Assembly: GCA_963922875.1 (NCBI GenBank)
Contig: CAWUJH010000005.1
Location: 124,001-188,000, forward strand
Source: Ketobacter sp963922875
GTDB taxonomy: Bacteria; Pseudomonadota; Gammaproteobacteria; Pseudomonadales; Ketobacteraceae
DNA: 64,000 bases
Direction of reading: 5' to 3'
Part shown: positions 50,933 to 61,104 of the stretch, one piece after another
How positions within the stretch are numbered: the stretch's first letter is position 1
Layout of the letters: each line of letters starts with the position of its first letter
Notes under the pieces: model-generated
What the model was told of the DNA's origin: nothing
The model's input: only the letters and a program-made list of their open reading frames with translations
Database searches by the model: none
Position numbers and translations under genes: made by a program

Positions 50933-52338
50933 CGGGCCTCGATGGCTGCTAGGGCTCGACGGGCCGCTGCTCGCACTTGATCCGGTGCTGTTCCTCCCAG
51001 ATGATTACGAGCATTAACAGAGCCCTCCAAGGTTAAGACCTCATATACATCGGCACTGATAATGGCGCTGAATGTCTGTAGTTCTTGCAGACTCATATCG
51101 GCCAGATCTTTTTGTTCGGCGACGCCGTAGGCAACCGCTTTACCCACTATCTCGTGGGAATCCCTAAAAGCGACTCCTTTCTTTACCAGATAGTCTGCAA
51201 GGTCTGTTGCAGTGGAAAATCCACGGCGAGCGGCTTCACGCATATTGTCCTTTTTCACTTTGATAGCAGGGACCATATCGGCATAGGCGCGCATGCAGTT
51301 AAGTAGCGTTTCAACGGTATCGAACAGCGGTTCTTTGTCCTCCTGGTTGTCCTTGTTGTATGCCAGGCACTGGGATTTCATTAGAGTCAAAAGGGAGACT
51401 AAATGACCATTCACGCGCCCCGTTTTACCCCGCACCAATTCTGGGACATCAGGATTTTTCTTTTGGGGCATGATGGAGGAGCCCGTGCAAAACCGATCAG
51501 GCAAATCGATAAAATTGAATTGGGCGGAGGCCCAAAGTACCAACTCTTCCGAAAACCGTGACAAGTGGGTCATTGCCAAAGCGGCGGCGGCACAAAATTC
51601 AATAGCGAAGTCGCGGTCACTGACGCCATCCAGCGAATTCTCACTAATGGTTTCAAAACCCAATAATTTGGCCGTTATCGTCCTGTCGATGGGGTAGGTG
51701 GTGCCAGCGAGCGCTGCGGATCCTAGGGGCATGGAGTTAATGCGTTTTCGACAGTCCACGAGGCGCTCGTAGTCGCGTGACAGCATCGCATTCCAGGCCA
51801 GTAAATGATGACCAAAGGTCACCGGTTGAGCCGTTTGCAGATGGGTGAAGCCTGGCATAATGGTATCGGCTTCTGCTTCAGCCAAGCCAATTACCCCCCG
51901 CTGCAGGCGACTGATTTCAGCCAGAATGACGTCCACCGCATCCCGTAAGTAAAGGCGAATATCCGTCGCCACTTGATCATTTCGAGAGCGGCCCGTGTGT
52001 AATTTCTTACCGGTAATTCCGATTCGATCGGTTAAACGGGCTTCGATATTCATGTGCACGTCTTCGAGAGCAACTGACCAGGGAAATTCGCCGGCATGGA
52101 TCTCCTTGCGAATCGCTTCCAGTCCCTCAATGATCTGATTCTTTTCGGCGTCCGTTAAGACACCCACAGCAGCCAGCATGGTGGCATGGGCAATGGAGCC
52201 GTTAATATCTTGGTCGGCCATTTTTTGATCGAAATTCACCGAAGCTGTAAAGGCTTGCACAAATTGATCGGTAGCTTCACTAAAGCGTCCACCCCAAAGG
52301 GTGTTTTGTGAGGTTTTATCGTTGCTTTGGTCTGACAT
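50929..52338 (-). CDS. argH: Argininosuccinate lyase
   Basis: 469 residues. WGGRFSEATDQFVQAFTASVNFDQKM, HTGRSRNDQVATDIRLY, GFTHLQTAQPVTFGHHLL and the signature GSSIMPQKKNPD. Last step of arginine synthesis. Divergent from algZ-algR as in Pseudomonas. Confidence 0.97.
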   Translation of the reverse strand: MSDQSNDKTSQNTLWGGRFSEATDQFVQAFTASVNFDQKMADQDINGSIAHATMLAAVGVLTDAEKNQIIEGLEAIRKEIHAGEFPWSVALEDVHMNIEARLTDRIGITGKKLHTGRSRNDQVATDIRLYLRDAVDVILAEISRLQRGVIGLAEAEADTIMPGFTHLQTAQPVTFGHHLLAWNAMLSRDYERLVDCRKRINSMPLGSAALAGTTYPIDRTITAKLLGFETISENSLDGVSDRDFAIEFCAAAALAMTHLSRFSEELVLWASAQFNFIDLPDRFCTGSSIMPQKKNPDVPELVRGKTGRVNGHLVSLLTLMKSQCLAYNKDNQEDKEPLFDTVETLLNCMRAYADMVPAIKVKKDNMREAARRGFSTATDLADYLVKKGVAFRDSHEIVGKAVAYGVAEQKDLADMSLQELQTFSAIISADVYEVLTLEGSVNARNHLGGTAPDQVRAAARRALAAIEAR

Positions 52339-52478
52339 AATCCTGGTAACCGCTAAAATTCTAAATTAACCAAAGAAACTTTGGCATATACTGAAATAGG
52401 CGGGCGGATTATAGCATTGCTATCGCTATCAGCCCATGTCCCAATTTTTCAGGGGACGGTTCTTCATTGAGAGTAAAC

Positions 52479-53561
52479 ATGGGCAAGCAGCTACCAAATA
52501 ATACCTTGGAGCAGGAAGAAACTTTCTTTTTACCTAATTTGTGTGCCCGTGAATCGGTGTTTTTTCTGGTACTCATTGCCGAGCTGTTTGCTTTGGTTAT
52601 TGTTCTTGCTCAGGAAGACATTCTCATTTTTGATTGGGCGGCCTTAGGCTTGATCTCATTATTTGTACAATGGGTCGCTCTTTCCAGCGCATTAATCCTC
52701 TGTGGACTGCGGGATTTTTTGCGCCGGATACCCCAAAAGCGAGCCGTAGTATTGGGCTATTTAGTGATTCCTGTGAATACCTGGGTGGCGGCGAGTATGA
52801 GTCGTTGGTTGATTTCGCCCTATGAGGCGCAGGAGGTTCTCAGCCTGGTTTTCTCTAGGCCGGTATTAAATCAAGTGGCTATCAGTGCCATTGTGGGCGG
52901 CTTGGTGATTCGATACTTCTATTTGCATGCCCAGTTGCTGGCGCGGCGCCAATCAGAGTTGCTGCATCGAATTCAGGCGTTGCAATCACGGATTCGACCG
53001 CATTTTCTGTTTAATAGTATGAATATAATTGCTAGCCTAATCGAAACAGACCCCAAAACAGCCGAAGTCGTGGTGGAAGACCTGTCGTCCCTGTTTCGTG
53101 CCAGCTTAAATCATGTGGGAAATCAAGTATCGTTAGAAGAAGAAATTGCACTGTGTAAAAAGTTTCTCCATATTGAACAATTACGTTTGGGTAAACGGTT
53201 GGACGTGCAATGGGAGGTTCGATCGGTGCCGGAAGCCATTAAAATACCGCTTCTCACGTTGCAGCCAATCTTGGAGAATGCGGTATTGCATGGTGTGCAG
53301 CCCCTGCCGGAAGGCGGTAGTATTGAGATCGTTGCACGATATGCTCACGGGGTATTTGAGCTCAGTGTTCACAACCCTTGCGTGCTGCTGCCTTCGGTGG
53401 TGAGCGATCAGAGTAACCAAATGGCGTTAGATAATATTCGCCACCGATTGCAGGCGCTTTATGGGGAGCGTGCTAGGCTGACTGGCTATCGGGAGGATAA
53501 CCGTTATATCACACGTTTATCCTATCCGTATCCAGTTGCCACGGGCAAGGAAGGTAAATAG
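52479..53561 (+). CDS. algZ: LytS-like sensor kinase AlgZ/FimS
   Basis: 360 residues from ATG 52479 (a TTG at 52467 is also possible). Four N-terminal membrane helices, then the His_kinase motif LQSRIRPHFLFNSMNIIASLIETDP with the candidate phospho-His, and an ATPase region QPILENAVLHGVQP. As in Pseudomonas FimS, the G boxes look incomplete, so catalysis may be weak. Paired with algR 40 bp downstream; controls surface motility and polysaccharide traits there. Confidence 0.9.
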   Translation: MGKQLPNNTLEQEETFFLPNLCARESVFFLVLIAELFALVIVLAQEDILIFDWAALGLISLFVQWVALSSALILCGLRDFLRRIPQKRAVVLGYLVIPVNTWVAASMSRWLISPYEAQEVLSLVFSRPVLNQVAISAIVGGLVIRYFYLHAQLLARRQSELLHRIQALQSRIRPHFLFNSMNIIASLIETDPKTAEVVVEDLSSLFRASLNHVGNQVSLEEEIALCKKFLHIEQLRLGKRLDVQWEVRSVPEAIKIPLLTLQPILENAVLHGVQPLPEGGSIEIVARYAHGVFELSVHNPCVLLPSVVSDQSNQMALDNIRHRLQALYGERARLTGYREDNRYITRLSYPYPVATGKEGK

Positions 53562-53601
53562 ACTGTATAAGAACAAAGGATGAAGTATTTGGTGTAGCAA
53601 G

Positions 53602-54378
53602 ATGATTCGAGTGCTGATATGTGACGATGAGCCTTTAGCGCGCGACCGAATTCGGCGGATGCTGGAAAAAATACCGGCCACACTTTGTGTGGGAGAGGCT
53701 GAAAATGGACAGGATTTATTACGTTTGGTGCCGCTTCACCGGCCGGATTTGATTCTCCTTGATATTCGTATGCCCGGGATGGATGGTTTACAGGCCGCCA
53801 GCCGTCTAAGTGATAGTGATAATCCGCCAGCCGTTGTGTTTTGTACCGCTTATGACGAGCATGCTATACAGGCATTTAAAGTGAATGCGGTGGATTATTT
53901 GCTGAAACCCGTCCGCCAGGATGATTTACAGTCTGCTCTGAATAAAGCCCGCCGCTTAAACAAAACCCAGATGCAAGCGGTGAGACGGGAGCTTGGAGGC
54001 ACGGGTTCGGCCGCTGGTGTCGAGGGTGGTGCTGATTCTTCTGCCACGGATAGAGAATACATCAGCGCCAAAAGTCGGCGCGGTATAGAGTTGATTCCTG
54101 TAGCGGATGTGCGCTACTTTCTGGCGGATCAAAAATACGTGACAGTTCGTCATAGTCAGGGTGAAACTCTGCTCGATGAAACCTTGAAAGATTTAGAGCA
54201 GGAGTTTGCCGGTCGTTTTGTTCGCATTCATCGTAATGCGCTGGTGGCTCTGGCTTATGTGGAAGCGATGGAGCATCAAGGCAGCAACTACTCTGTACGT
54301 TTACAAGGGGTCAAAGAGCGTTTGAATGTTAGCCGCCGCCATGCCACCGAAATCAAAAAGCTTTTGCAGACCTTATAG
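53602..54378 (+). CDS. algR: LytTR response regulator AlgR
   Basis: 258 residues. Receiver with ICDDEPLARDRIRRML, phospho-Asp in LILLDIRMPGMDGL, and VDYLLKPV; a Gly/Ala-rich linker (TGSAAGVEGGADSS); LytTR domain with ISAKSRRGIELIPVADVRYFLADQKYVTVRH and FVRIHRNALVALAYV. The linker is longer than that recalled for P. aeruginosa AlgR. Confidence 0.92.
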   Translation: MIRVLICDDEPLARDRIRRMLEKIPATLCVGEAENGQDLLRLVPLHRPDLILLDIRMPGMDGLQAASRLSDSDNPPAVVFCTAYDEHAIQAFKVNAVDYLLKPVRQDDLQSALNKARRLNKTQMQAVRRELGGTGSAAGVEGGADSSATDREYISAKSRRGIELIPVADVRYFLADQKYVTVRHSQGETLLDETLKDLEQEFAGRFVRIHRNALVALAYVEAMEHQGSNYSVRLQGVKERLNVSRRHATEIKKLLQTL

Positions 54379-54482
54379 CCTTTTACAAGCCTGATAGTAG
54401 AGCCAGCTGTCCAGGCAGGTCATGAATATTGGGCGTCTTTGTGGTAACGTTGCGGCCATAATTACGTTTAAAAGTGAGTCTC

Positions 54483-55418
54483 ATGTCAGCATCCATTCTA
54501 CGAATTGCCACCCGTAAAAGCCCCCTTGCCCTATGGCAGGCGGAATTCATTAAATCTCAGCTGGAACAGGCACACCCAGGGCTTGAGGTCGAGCTGCTGG
54601 GGATGAAAACTCGTGGCGACGTTATTTTGGATACCCCCTTAGCGAAAGTGGGGGGCAAAGGTTTGTTTGTCAAAGAGCTTGAAGTTGCCATGTTGGAAAA
54701 TCGAGCAGATATTGCGGTTCATTCTATGAAGGATGTGCCAGTTGAGTTTCCTGAGGGTCTTGAACTGAATGTAATATGCGAGCGAGAAGACCCACGGGAT
54801 GCCTTTGTGTCCAATCATTTTGCGTGTGTGGATGATTTGCCTCAAGGTGGAGTGTTGGGAACCTGTAGTTTGCGGCGCCAGGCGCAGATTCGGGCGCGGC
54901 GGCCTGATCTAAAGATTGTAGACCTGCGTGGTAACGTGAATTCCCGTTTAGCGAAGTTGGACGCGGGTCAGTTTGATGCCATTATTCTGGCGGCTTCAGG
55001 GCTCAAACGACTTGGGTTCGACGCTCGTATTAAGCGAGCTATGACGCCAGAGGAAAGTTTACCGGCGGTTGGTCAAGGCGCACTGGGAATTGAATGTCGA
55101 ACCGACGACACCAAGACCAAGGCATTATTGCAAACCCTAAGCGACCCGGTAACCACTTGGCGATTGACCGCTGAGCGTGCTTTGAATGCGCGCCTCCAGG
55201 GTGGTTGTCAGGTGCCCATTGCCGGCTATGCCGAATTAATCGATGAAGAAATTTGGCTGCGTGGCTTAGTGGCACAGCCGGACGGGCAGCGAATTGTGAG
55301 TGGTGAGGTGCGCGGGCACCGGGATCAGGCGCAGCAGTTAGGAATAACGCTGGCGGAACGTCTGTTGGCGGATGGCGCTGACGAGATTCTTAAACAACTT
55401 TATGAAGAGAACCCCTAA
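54483..55418 (+). CDS. hemC: Porphobilinogen deaminase
   Basis: 311 residues from ATG 54483; a GTG nine bases earlier is less likely. RIATRKSPLALWQAEFIK, DVILDTPLAKVGGKGLFVKELE, HSMKDVPVEFPEGLEL, CSLRRQAQI, and the dipyrromethane-cofactor Cys in LQGGCQVPIAGYA. Builds hydroxymethylbilane for haem. Followed by hemD after two bases. Confidence 0.96.
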   Translation: MSASILRIATRKSPLALWQAEFIKSQLEQAHPGLEVELLGMKTRGDVILDTPLAKVGGKGLFVKELEVAMLENRADIAVHSMKDVPVEFPEGLELNVICEREDPRDAFVSNHFACVDDLPQGGVLGTCSLRRQAQIRARRPDLKIVDLRGNVNSRLAKLDAGQFDAIILAASGLKRLGFDARIKRAMTPEESLPAVGQGALGIECRTDDTKTKALLQTLSDPVTTWRLTAERALNARLQGGCQVPIAGYAELIDEEIWLRGLVAQPDGQRIVSGEVRGHRDQAQQLGITLAERLLADGADEILKQLYEENP

Positions 55419-55420
55419 CA

Positions 55421-56224
55421 ATGCCGGCAACGCTTACCGGAGTTTCTGTGGTGGTGACCCGACCGCAAGAACAGGCTGAGCCATGGGTCTCTGCTTTAAC
55501 TGATTGTGGTGCAGAAGTACTCACCATTCCGACTCTGGCTATAGAAATATTGCCTATCGAACACCCGCAGCGTGGCTATGTATTAGATTTAGATCGCTAC
55601 GATACGGTGATTTGTGTATCGCCCAATGCAGTGAAAATTGGTCTGGCGGGCTTGGCGGATTATTGGCCGCAATGGCCTGTGCAACAGCAATGGATAGCGG
55701 TGGGTCCGGCTACGGGGGCTGAGATGCAACGTTGGGGGCTGCCTCAATTGAAGGTGGCGCAACAAGGAGATACCAGTGAATCTCTGCTGGATTGGCCGGA
55801 GCTGCAAGCCTCAAGGGTGGTAGGAAAGAGAGTTTTGATTATGCGCGGTGCAGGTGGCCGAGAAGCGCTGGCCAATGAATTGCGACAGCGTGGAGCCGAA
55901 GTTGATTACATAGAATGGTATCGCCGTAGTGTACCGCAGGTGGATATTGCTCCACTTATCAACCATATTGTCGCTGGGGATTCTATAATTCTAACCGTGA
56001 CAAGTGGTGACGGATTACGTAATCTCATTACTTTAGTGGGTGATCTCCACAAGGCAGCGTTGATGCGCTTGCCGTTAGTGGTGGTTAGTGGTCGGTTGGC
56101 TGAGTTTGCGCGCCAGTTGGGTTTTACTGACGTTTGGCAAGCAGTAAGTCCCGCCATAGATGATGTGATCATTACCCTTGAGCAAGTAAATGCCCAAAGG
56201 ACGGCTAATGACCGAGATAATTAA
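55421..56224 (+). CDS. hemD: Uroporphyrinogen-III synthase
   Basis: 267 residues. VVTRPQEQAEPWVSALTDCGAEVLTIPTLAIE, CVSPNAVKIGL, WIAVGPATGAEM, VLIMRGAGGREALANELRQRGAEVDYIEWYRR. Bilobed enzyme closing the tetrapyrrole ring. Overlaps hemX by 17 bp. Confidence 0.93.
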   Translation: MPATLTGVSVVVTRPQEQAEPWVSALTDCGAEVLTIPTLAIEILPIEHPQRGYVLDLDRYDTVICVSPNAVKIGLAGLADYWPQWPVQQQWIAVGPATGAEMQRWGLPQLKVAQQGDTSESLLDWPELQASRVVGKRVLIMRGAGGREALANELRQRGAEVDYIEWYRRSVPQVDIAPLINHIVAGDSIILTVTSGDGLRNLITLVGDLHKAALMRLPLVVVSGRLAEFARQLGFTDVWQAVSPAIDDVIITLEQVNAQRTANDRDN

Positions 56225-57398
56225 ACCAGACAATAGTTCGGAAAGTGGTTCGGAAAATAGTACCGACAATAAACCCAAAAATTATGTGGAGGTCGCTACT
56301 TCCGTGGGCAAAACCGATGCTGGGTCCCGCCGTTTGGGGTGGGGGGCTAAAGCCATACTGAGCTTAAGCTTGCTGGTGGCGCTTGTTGCTGCCGGTATTG
56401 CCGGTTATGTGTTTTATTTGCAGCAGCAGAAACAGATTGCTTCGCTAGAAGAGCGGCAGACTCTTTTGTCGCAGTTGCAGGCCAGTACGAATCAACTGAC
56501 CTCACTGAAATCCGAGCTGGGTGAGATGTCTCAGATGTTAATGCAAGATCGTAAAGCCATTCAAAGCGCGAACGAGAATCGCACCTTGTTGCAATCACGC
56601 ATGGCTACGTTAGAGCAGGAAATCAGTCAGATCACTGGGAGCCATCGTATCGACTGGATGCTCAGAGAGGTGGAGCACTTTATCACGGTGGCAGAGCAGC
56701 GCTTGTCGTTGTTGGGTGATGCCCGTGGCGCTTTGGCATTGCTCATAGAAGCGGAAGATATTGCCCGTGCGATGCATGAACCGACCGCCAGACCTCTCAG
56801 GGAAGCTCTGGTAAAAGATATTAATGCCCTCAAACTTGCATCAGAGACTCAAGTGGATGTGGATGGTTTGTTTGCACGTATTAGTGATTTGATATCGCGC
56901 GTGGAGAAGCTCGGTATTCCCTCTTATGAATTGTTTCAGGAACCGCTCTCCGCGCGGGGCGGGAATGTCGATCCAGGTGATGAAGTGGATTTTTTCCTGG
57001 TTCGATTTAAAAGCTTTTTAGATTCTTTGGTGCGCTACCAGAAACATGAAAAGTCCAAGTCCATATTGCTGTCCTCGCAGCGGGATTATTTGGTGCAAAG
57101 CGTTGAGCTGCTTCTCAATCAGGCGCAATTGGCCCTTTTGAAAGGGGATAATAGAGCTTATCAATTAAGCCTCAATGAGGCCCGCAATCGTGTAGATTTG
57201 TATGTCGCACAACAGAACGAGGAGGCCAAGTTTTTTGTGGCTGAGATTGGTGCCTTGTCGGCGGTGCAGATTCGTCCTCAAGTCCCTACCATTGAAGCCT
57301 CAAATCGAGCGGTCCGTGTCTTTCGAGAATTCTGGAACAAAGAAAAACTCATCCGAGAACAGCAGGTGATTAAGCTGCAGCAGGAGAATGCGCAGTGA
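56208..57398 (+). CDS. hemX: HemX-like membrane protein
   Basis: 396 residues from ATG 56208 (AAAGGA eight bases before); 56190 is also in frame. A disordered Ser/Asn-rich N-terminus, one membrane helix (ILSLSLLVALVAAGIAGYVFYL), a coiled coil (EERQTLLSQLQASTNQLTSL), and the conserved LREVEHFITVAEQRLSLLGDARGALALLIEAEDIARAM region. Classed as a uroporphyrinogen-III C-methyltransferase by annotation tradition, but no methyltransferase motif is visible. Operon hemCDXY. Confidence 0.88.
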   Translation: MTEIIKPDNSSESGSENSTDNKPKNYVEVATSVGKTDAGSRRLGWGAKAILSLSLLVALVAAGIAGYVFYLQQQKQIASLEERQTLLSQLQASTNQLTSLKSELGEMSQMLMQDRKAIQSANENRTLLQSRMATLEQEISQITGSHRIDWMLREVEHFITVAEQRLSLLGDARGALALLIEAEDIARAMHEPTARPLREALVKDINALKLASETQVDVDGLFARISDLISRVEKLGIPSYELFQEPLSARGGNVDPGDEVDFFLVRFKSFLDSLVRYQKHEKSKSILLSSQRDYLVQSVELLLNQAQLALLKGDNRAYQLSLNEARNRVDLYVAQQNEEAKFFVAEIGALSAVQIRPQVPTIEASNRAVRVFREFWNKEKLIREQQVIKLQQENAQ

Positions 57399-58642
57399 TC
57401 AGATTTTTGAAAATCATCAAACTCAAGCCTTCTACCATTATGTTTTTGGTGATGGGCAGCTTGGTGGGGGCCTTGTTCTTTAAGGCGGTTGCTCGGGATC
57501 CTGGTTACGTACTTCTGGCTCATGGTCGTCACACCATAGAGACCAGTTTATTGGTGGGTATTTTGTTTTTTATCCTATTTGGGTGCCTGATTTATTGGGT
57601 GTGGTCATTCCTGCGTTGGTTACTTGATCCACAGCGAGGCCAGCGTCAAGCCAATCGTCGCACCACCAAAGGACTGATTGCCCTAGCTCATGGTGACTGG
57701 AGCAATGCTGAGAAATTATTGGCAAAAGCGGCCTCCGGGAACGAAGTGTCTCTAATTAATTATCTTTCTGCGGCACAGGCAGCTCATGAGCAAGGTCGCA
57801 TTGATGCTCGGGATCACTATCTGAAGCTTGCCAACAAAGAAACCAAAGGCGTGGATGACGCCGTCAGTTTAACCAAGGCCAGGTTGCAGTTTCAAAGCTC
57901 GGAGTGGGAAGAGTGTCTGGCTACCTTGATGAAACTGTCGAAAGAATCTAATTCTCCCAGCTACCCCTACGTTATTAAAATGCTGGCCCAGGTTTATCAA
58001 GAGCTGGAAGATTGGGATAGCCTTAGGGAGTTGTTGGGCAGCCTAAAAAAACATGCGGTGGTTAACGAGGAGGAGTTTGGCCGCTTAGCCCGACTCTGTT
58101 ATGAGGGTAAGTTGCGGCGTGCTTGTAAGGGTGAGACTGACGAAGAGAAACGGGCCAGTTTAGAAGAAGCTTGGCAACAGGTGCCAAAGAAATTCCATAA
58201 TGAGCCATCATTGGTTAAAGTTTATGCGCACTCTTTGATGACGATTGGTGCAGGTGAAGAAGCTGAACGAGTCGTAACAGACCTCTTACGCAAGAATTGG
58301 GATGATAGCTTGGTGCAGTTGTATGGCAATATTCTCGGTGGTGATGCGGAGAAGCAATTGCTCTGGTGTGAAAATTGGCTGAAAGAACGGCCAAACAATC
58401 CACAGTTGTTGCTCGCCATGGGCCGTCTAAGTCTGCAATTGCAACAATGGCAGCAGGCTCGTGATTACTTTGAGGCCAGTCTTCGTTCGCGAAAAAGTGC
58501 CCAAGCTTATGGTGAGCTGGGGCGTTTGCTCAGTCATTTGGGAAATCATCAGGCCAGTAACGAGAATTTTCAGATGGGCCTGGCGATGATTGCAGAACGC
58601 CTACCGGATTTACCAATGCCTTATCCTACGAGTGATCAATAG
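57395..58642 (+). CDS. hemY: HemY-like TPR membrane protein
   Basis: 415 residues, GTG start overlapping the hemX stop. Two N-terminal membrane helices (IMFLVMGSLVGALFF and TSLLVGILFFILFGCLIYWVWSFLRW), then TPR-type repeats (RTTKGLIALAHGDWSNAEKLLAKAA, PQLLLAMGRLSLQLQQWQQARDYFEASL). Matches gammaproteobacterial HemY, an inner-membrane protein of unsettled function (unrelated to protoporphyrinogen oxidase HemY of Bacillus). Confidence 0.92.
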   Translation: MIRFLKIIKLKPSTIMFLVMGSLVGALFFKAVARDPGYVLLAHGRHTIETSLLVGILFFILFGCLIYWVWSFLRWLLDPQRGQRQANRRTTKGLIALAHGDWSNAEKLLAKAASGNEVSLINYLSAAQAAHEQGRIDARDHYLKLANKETKGVDDAVSLTKARLQFQSSEWEECLATLMKLSKESNSPSYPYVIKMLAQVYQELEDWDSLRELLGSLKKHAVVNEEEFGRLARLCYEGKLRRACKGETDEEKRASLEEAWQQVPKKFHNEPSLVKVYAHSLMTIGAGEEAERVVTDLLRKNWDDSLVQLYGNILGGDAEKQLLWCENWLKERPNNPQLLLAMGRLSLQLQQWQQARDYFEASLRSRKSAQAYGELGRLLSHLGNHQASNENFQMGLAMIAERLPDLPMPYPTSDQ

Positions 58643-58644
58643 TG

Positions 58645-59697
58645 TTAGCGGGGGGCGTAGGCAAAAACGTCTGAATGCATCTGGGTCGGGTCCATACCTG
58701 CATCGATAAAATCATCGAAGGCGCTGTATACCATGGTGGGTGAGCCACCGCAGACTATGGCGAGATTTTCAAATGAATGTCCGTCTTCGAGTACGGCTTT
58801 GTGAACCAAGCCAAGGCGGCCACCCCATGATGGATCTTCGGAAACCACTGGAATGTACTTAATGTGTGGATTCTGCGTGGCAAGATCAATCATAGCGTCA
58901 TGTAAATAAAGATCCCTGCTCGATTTTACGCCCCAATAAATCCATGTGGGCCGAGTATCCTGTGCTTTAATGAGCCCTTCTACCATGGCTTTAATTTGAG
59001 AAAAGCCGGTGCCCGCCGCAATGAATATGAGTTGTTGCGCTTTAGCCAAGCCAAGCAACGTAGTTTCGCCGTAGGGCAACGAAAGTTTAAGTAATTCACC
59101 GAGTACTAATTTGGGGGCCAATAAACCGTAGGAACGGCTACTGGGTGCGGCTCCTACATGGAGTTCCAGGGTGCGGTCTTTGTTGGGTGCGCTGGCGATA
59201 GAAAATGCCGCTTGCTCGTTCTCGGGTAAGTGTACTAACAGATATTGGCCTGGGTAGAAATCAATAGGCTTACCGGCAGGTAAACGTATTTTGATGATTT
59301 TCACCGAATGGTTAGCGTCAGACACAGATACTATCTGAGCACTAATGTCGTGAATAGGTAATTGTCCCGGTGCTAACACTGTCTTGACCTCTAACTGAAG
59401 GTTTTCCATCGGGTAAGCTTGGCAGCAATAGATATTGTGAGGATTTTCCGCGCTGGTTGCACGTAAAATCCGGTTGCTGTTTTGCAAGCGAACACTGCCC
59501 GACACCAAGGTAGCTTCGCAAATTTGGCAGGTGCCAGATCGGCAAGCATTGGGTAAAGTAAATCCTTGGCGCTTTGCCCCTTGCAGAATGGTTTCACCAT
59601 CCATCACAAAGAGCGACAATCCGCTGGGTTGAAAGTTAACGGTAAAAGGGTGAGTCACGATAGAGTTTGGGAAACCAGGCGTGGGGGTTGAGTCCAC
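58645..59697 (-). CDS. Ferredoxin-NAD(P)H:flavin reductase fusion (AscD-like)
   Basis: 350 residues, GTG start. N-terminal plant-type 2Fe-2S domain with CRSGTCQICEA and a final CCQAYP cysteine; FAD domain with PGQYLLVHLP and AFSIASAP; NAD domain with LIFIAAGTGFSQIKAMVEGL, IYWGVKSSRDLYL and VCGGSPTMVY. Often annotated CDP-6-deoxy-delta-3,4-glucoseen reductase and located beside rho in Pseudomonas. Electron-transfer partner unknown. Stops two bases from the convergent hemY stop. Confidence 0.88.
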   Translation of the reverse strand: MDSTPTPGFPNSIVTHPFTVNFQPSGLSLFVMDGETILQGAKRQGFTLPNACRSGTCQICEATLVSGSVRLQNSNRILRATSAENPHNIYCCQAYPMENLQLEVKTVLAPGQLPIHDISAQIVSVSDANHSVKIIKIRLPAGKPIDFYPGQYLLVHLPENEQAAFSIASAPNKDRTLELHVGAAPSSRSYGLLAPKLVLGELLKLSLPYGETTLLGLAKAQQLIFIAAGTGFSQIKAMVEGLIKAQDTRPTWIYWGVKSSRDLYLHDAMIDLATQNPHIKYIPVVSEDPSWGGRLGLVHKAVLEDGHSFENLAIVCGGSPTMVYSAFDDFIDAGMDPTQMHSDVFAYAPR

Positions 59698-59714
59698 GCC
59701 TGTTTCAGCTATCG

Positions 59715-60974
59715 CTATTTGCGTTTCATGGAATCGAAAAACTCTTCATTCGTTTTGGTGCCCCGCATTTTATCAATGAGAAATTCCATTGCTGCGGTTT
59801 CATCCATAGGGTGAAGGATTTTACGTAAGATCCACATTTTCTTGAGTTCGTCTTCTGACGTTAGAAGGTCTTCACGGCGGGTACCGGATTTGTTGATATT
59901 AATGGCCGGAAAGACACGTTTTTCGGCGATGCGTCGATCCAGGTGAAGTTCCTGATTACCCGTACCTTTGAACTCTTCGAAGATAACTTCGTCCATTTTT
60001 GAGCCTGTATCCACCAGCGCAGTGGCGAGTATAGTCAGGCTGCCACCCTCTTCGATGTTTCGAGCCGCACCAAAGAAACGCTTGGGGCGTTCCAGTGCGT
60101 GGGCATCCACACCACCGGTTAACACTTTACCCGATGACGGGATAACGGTGTTGTAGGCACGGGCTAGGCGGGTTATAGAATCCAGTAAGATCACTACGTC
60201 TTGCTTATGTTCAACCAGTCGTTTGGCTTTTTCCAATACCATTTCGGCGACTTGAACGTGGCGAGCGGGTGGTTCATCGAAGGTGCTGGCGACAACTTCC
60301 CCGCGCACGGTGCGCCGCATCTCGGTAACTTCTTCTGGGCGCTCATCAATTAATAAAACGATAAGCCTGCAGTCAGGGCTGTTTCGGGTAATAGATTGGG
60401 CGATGTTCTGCAACATCAGCGTCTTACCCGCCTTCGGCGGAGATACAATCAGCCCCCGTTGGCCCTTGCCAATAGGTGCTACCAAGTCAATGGTGCGTGC
60501 CGTAATGTCTTCGGTGCTGCCATTGCCAATTTCCATGATCAACCGTTCTTGGGGGAACAGTGGCGTCAGGTTTTCAAACAGGATTTTGTTCTTGGCATTT
60601 TCTGGCCGGTCAAAATTAATTTCATTGACCTTGAGCAGCGCGAAATAGCGTTCACCTTCTTTGGGAGGGCGAATTTTTCCGGAAACGGTGTCTCCGGTGC
60701 GCAGGTTGAAGCGACGGATTTGGCTTGGCGATACGTAAATATCATCCGGTCCAGCCAAATATGAACCCTCGGAAGAGCGCAAAAAGCCGAAGCCATCTTG
60801 TAAAATTTCTAAAACTCCATCGCCAAAAATGTCTTCACCACTTTTGGCGTGCCGTTTCAAGATGCTGAATATTACGTCTTGTTTACGCGTCCGAGCCATA
60901 TTCTCGAGGCCCATTTCAGCAGCCACGTCGATAAGTTCAGCAATTCGTTTTGTTTTTAGTTCGGTGAGATTCAT
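59715..60974 (-). CDS. rho: Transcription termination factor Rho
   Basis: 419 residues from ATG 60974, exactly the E. coli length, starting MNLTELKTKRIAELI; a start at 60989 would add five residues. RNA-binding OB fold with DGFGFLRSSEGSYLAGPDDIYVS; Walker A PPKAGKTMLLQ; LLIDERPEEVTEM; ITRLARAYNTVIPSSGKVLTGGVDA. Hexameric RNA helicase. Confidence 0.98.
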   Translation of the reverse strand: MNLTELKTKRIAELIDVAAEMGLENMARTRKQDVIFSILKRHAKSGEDIFGDGVLEILQDGFGFLRSSEGSYLAGPDDIYVSPSQIRRFNLRTGDTVSGKIRPPKEGERYFALLKVNEINFDRPENAKNKILFENLTPLFPQERLIMEIGNGSTEDITARTIDLVAPIGKGQRGLIVSPPKAGKTLMLQNIAQSITRNSPDCRLIVLLIDERPEEVTEMRRTVRGEVVASTFDEPPARHVQVAEMVLEKAKRLVEHKQDVVILLDSITRLARAYNTVIPSSGKVLTGGVDAHALERPKRFFGAARNIEEGGSLTILATALVDTGSKMDEVIFEEFKGTGNQELHLDRRIAEKRVFPAININKSGTRREDLLTSEDELKKMWILRKILHPMDETAAMEFLIDKMRGTKTNEEFFDSMKRK

Positions 60975-61104
60975 GTTTGTGGAGATCATATTTGAAGGTT
61001 TAGGATATGAAGAGCAACAAGACTGTTGGCAGTTAGTTAATTAAAACCAATGGTGGTTCTGTTTATTGGGAAACGTTGCATAAAACTGAGGCAACAAAAT
61101 CAAT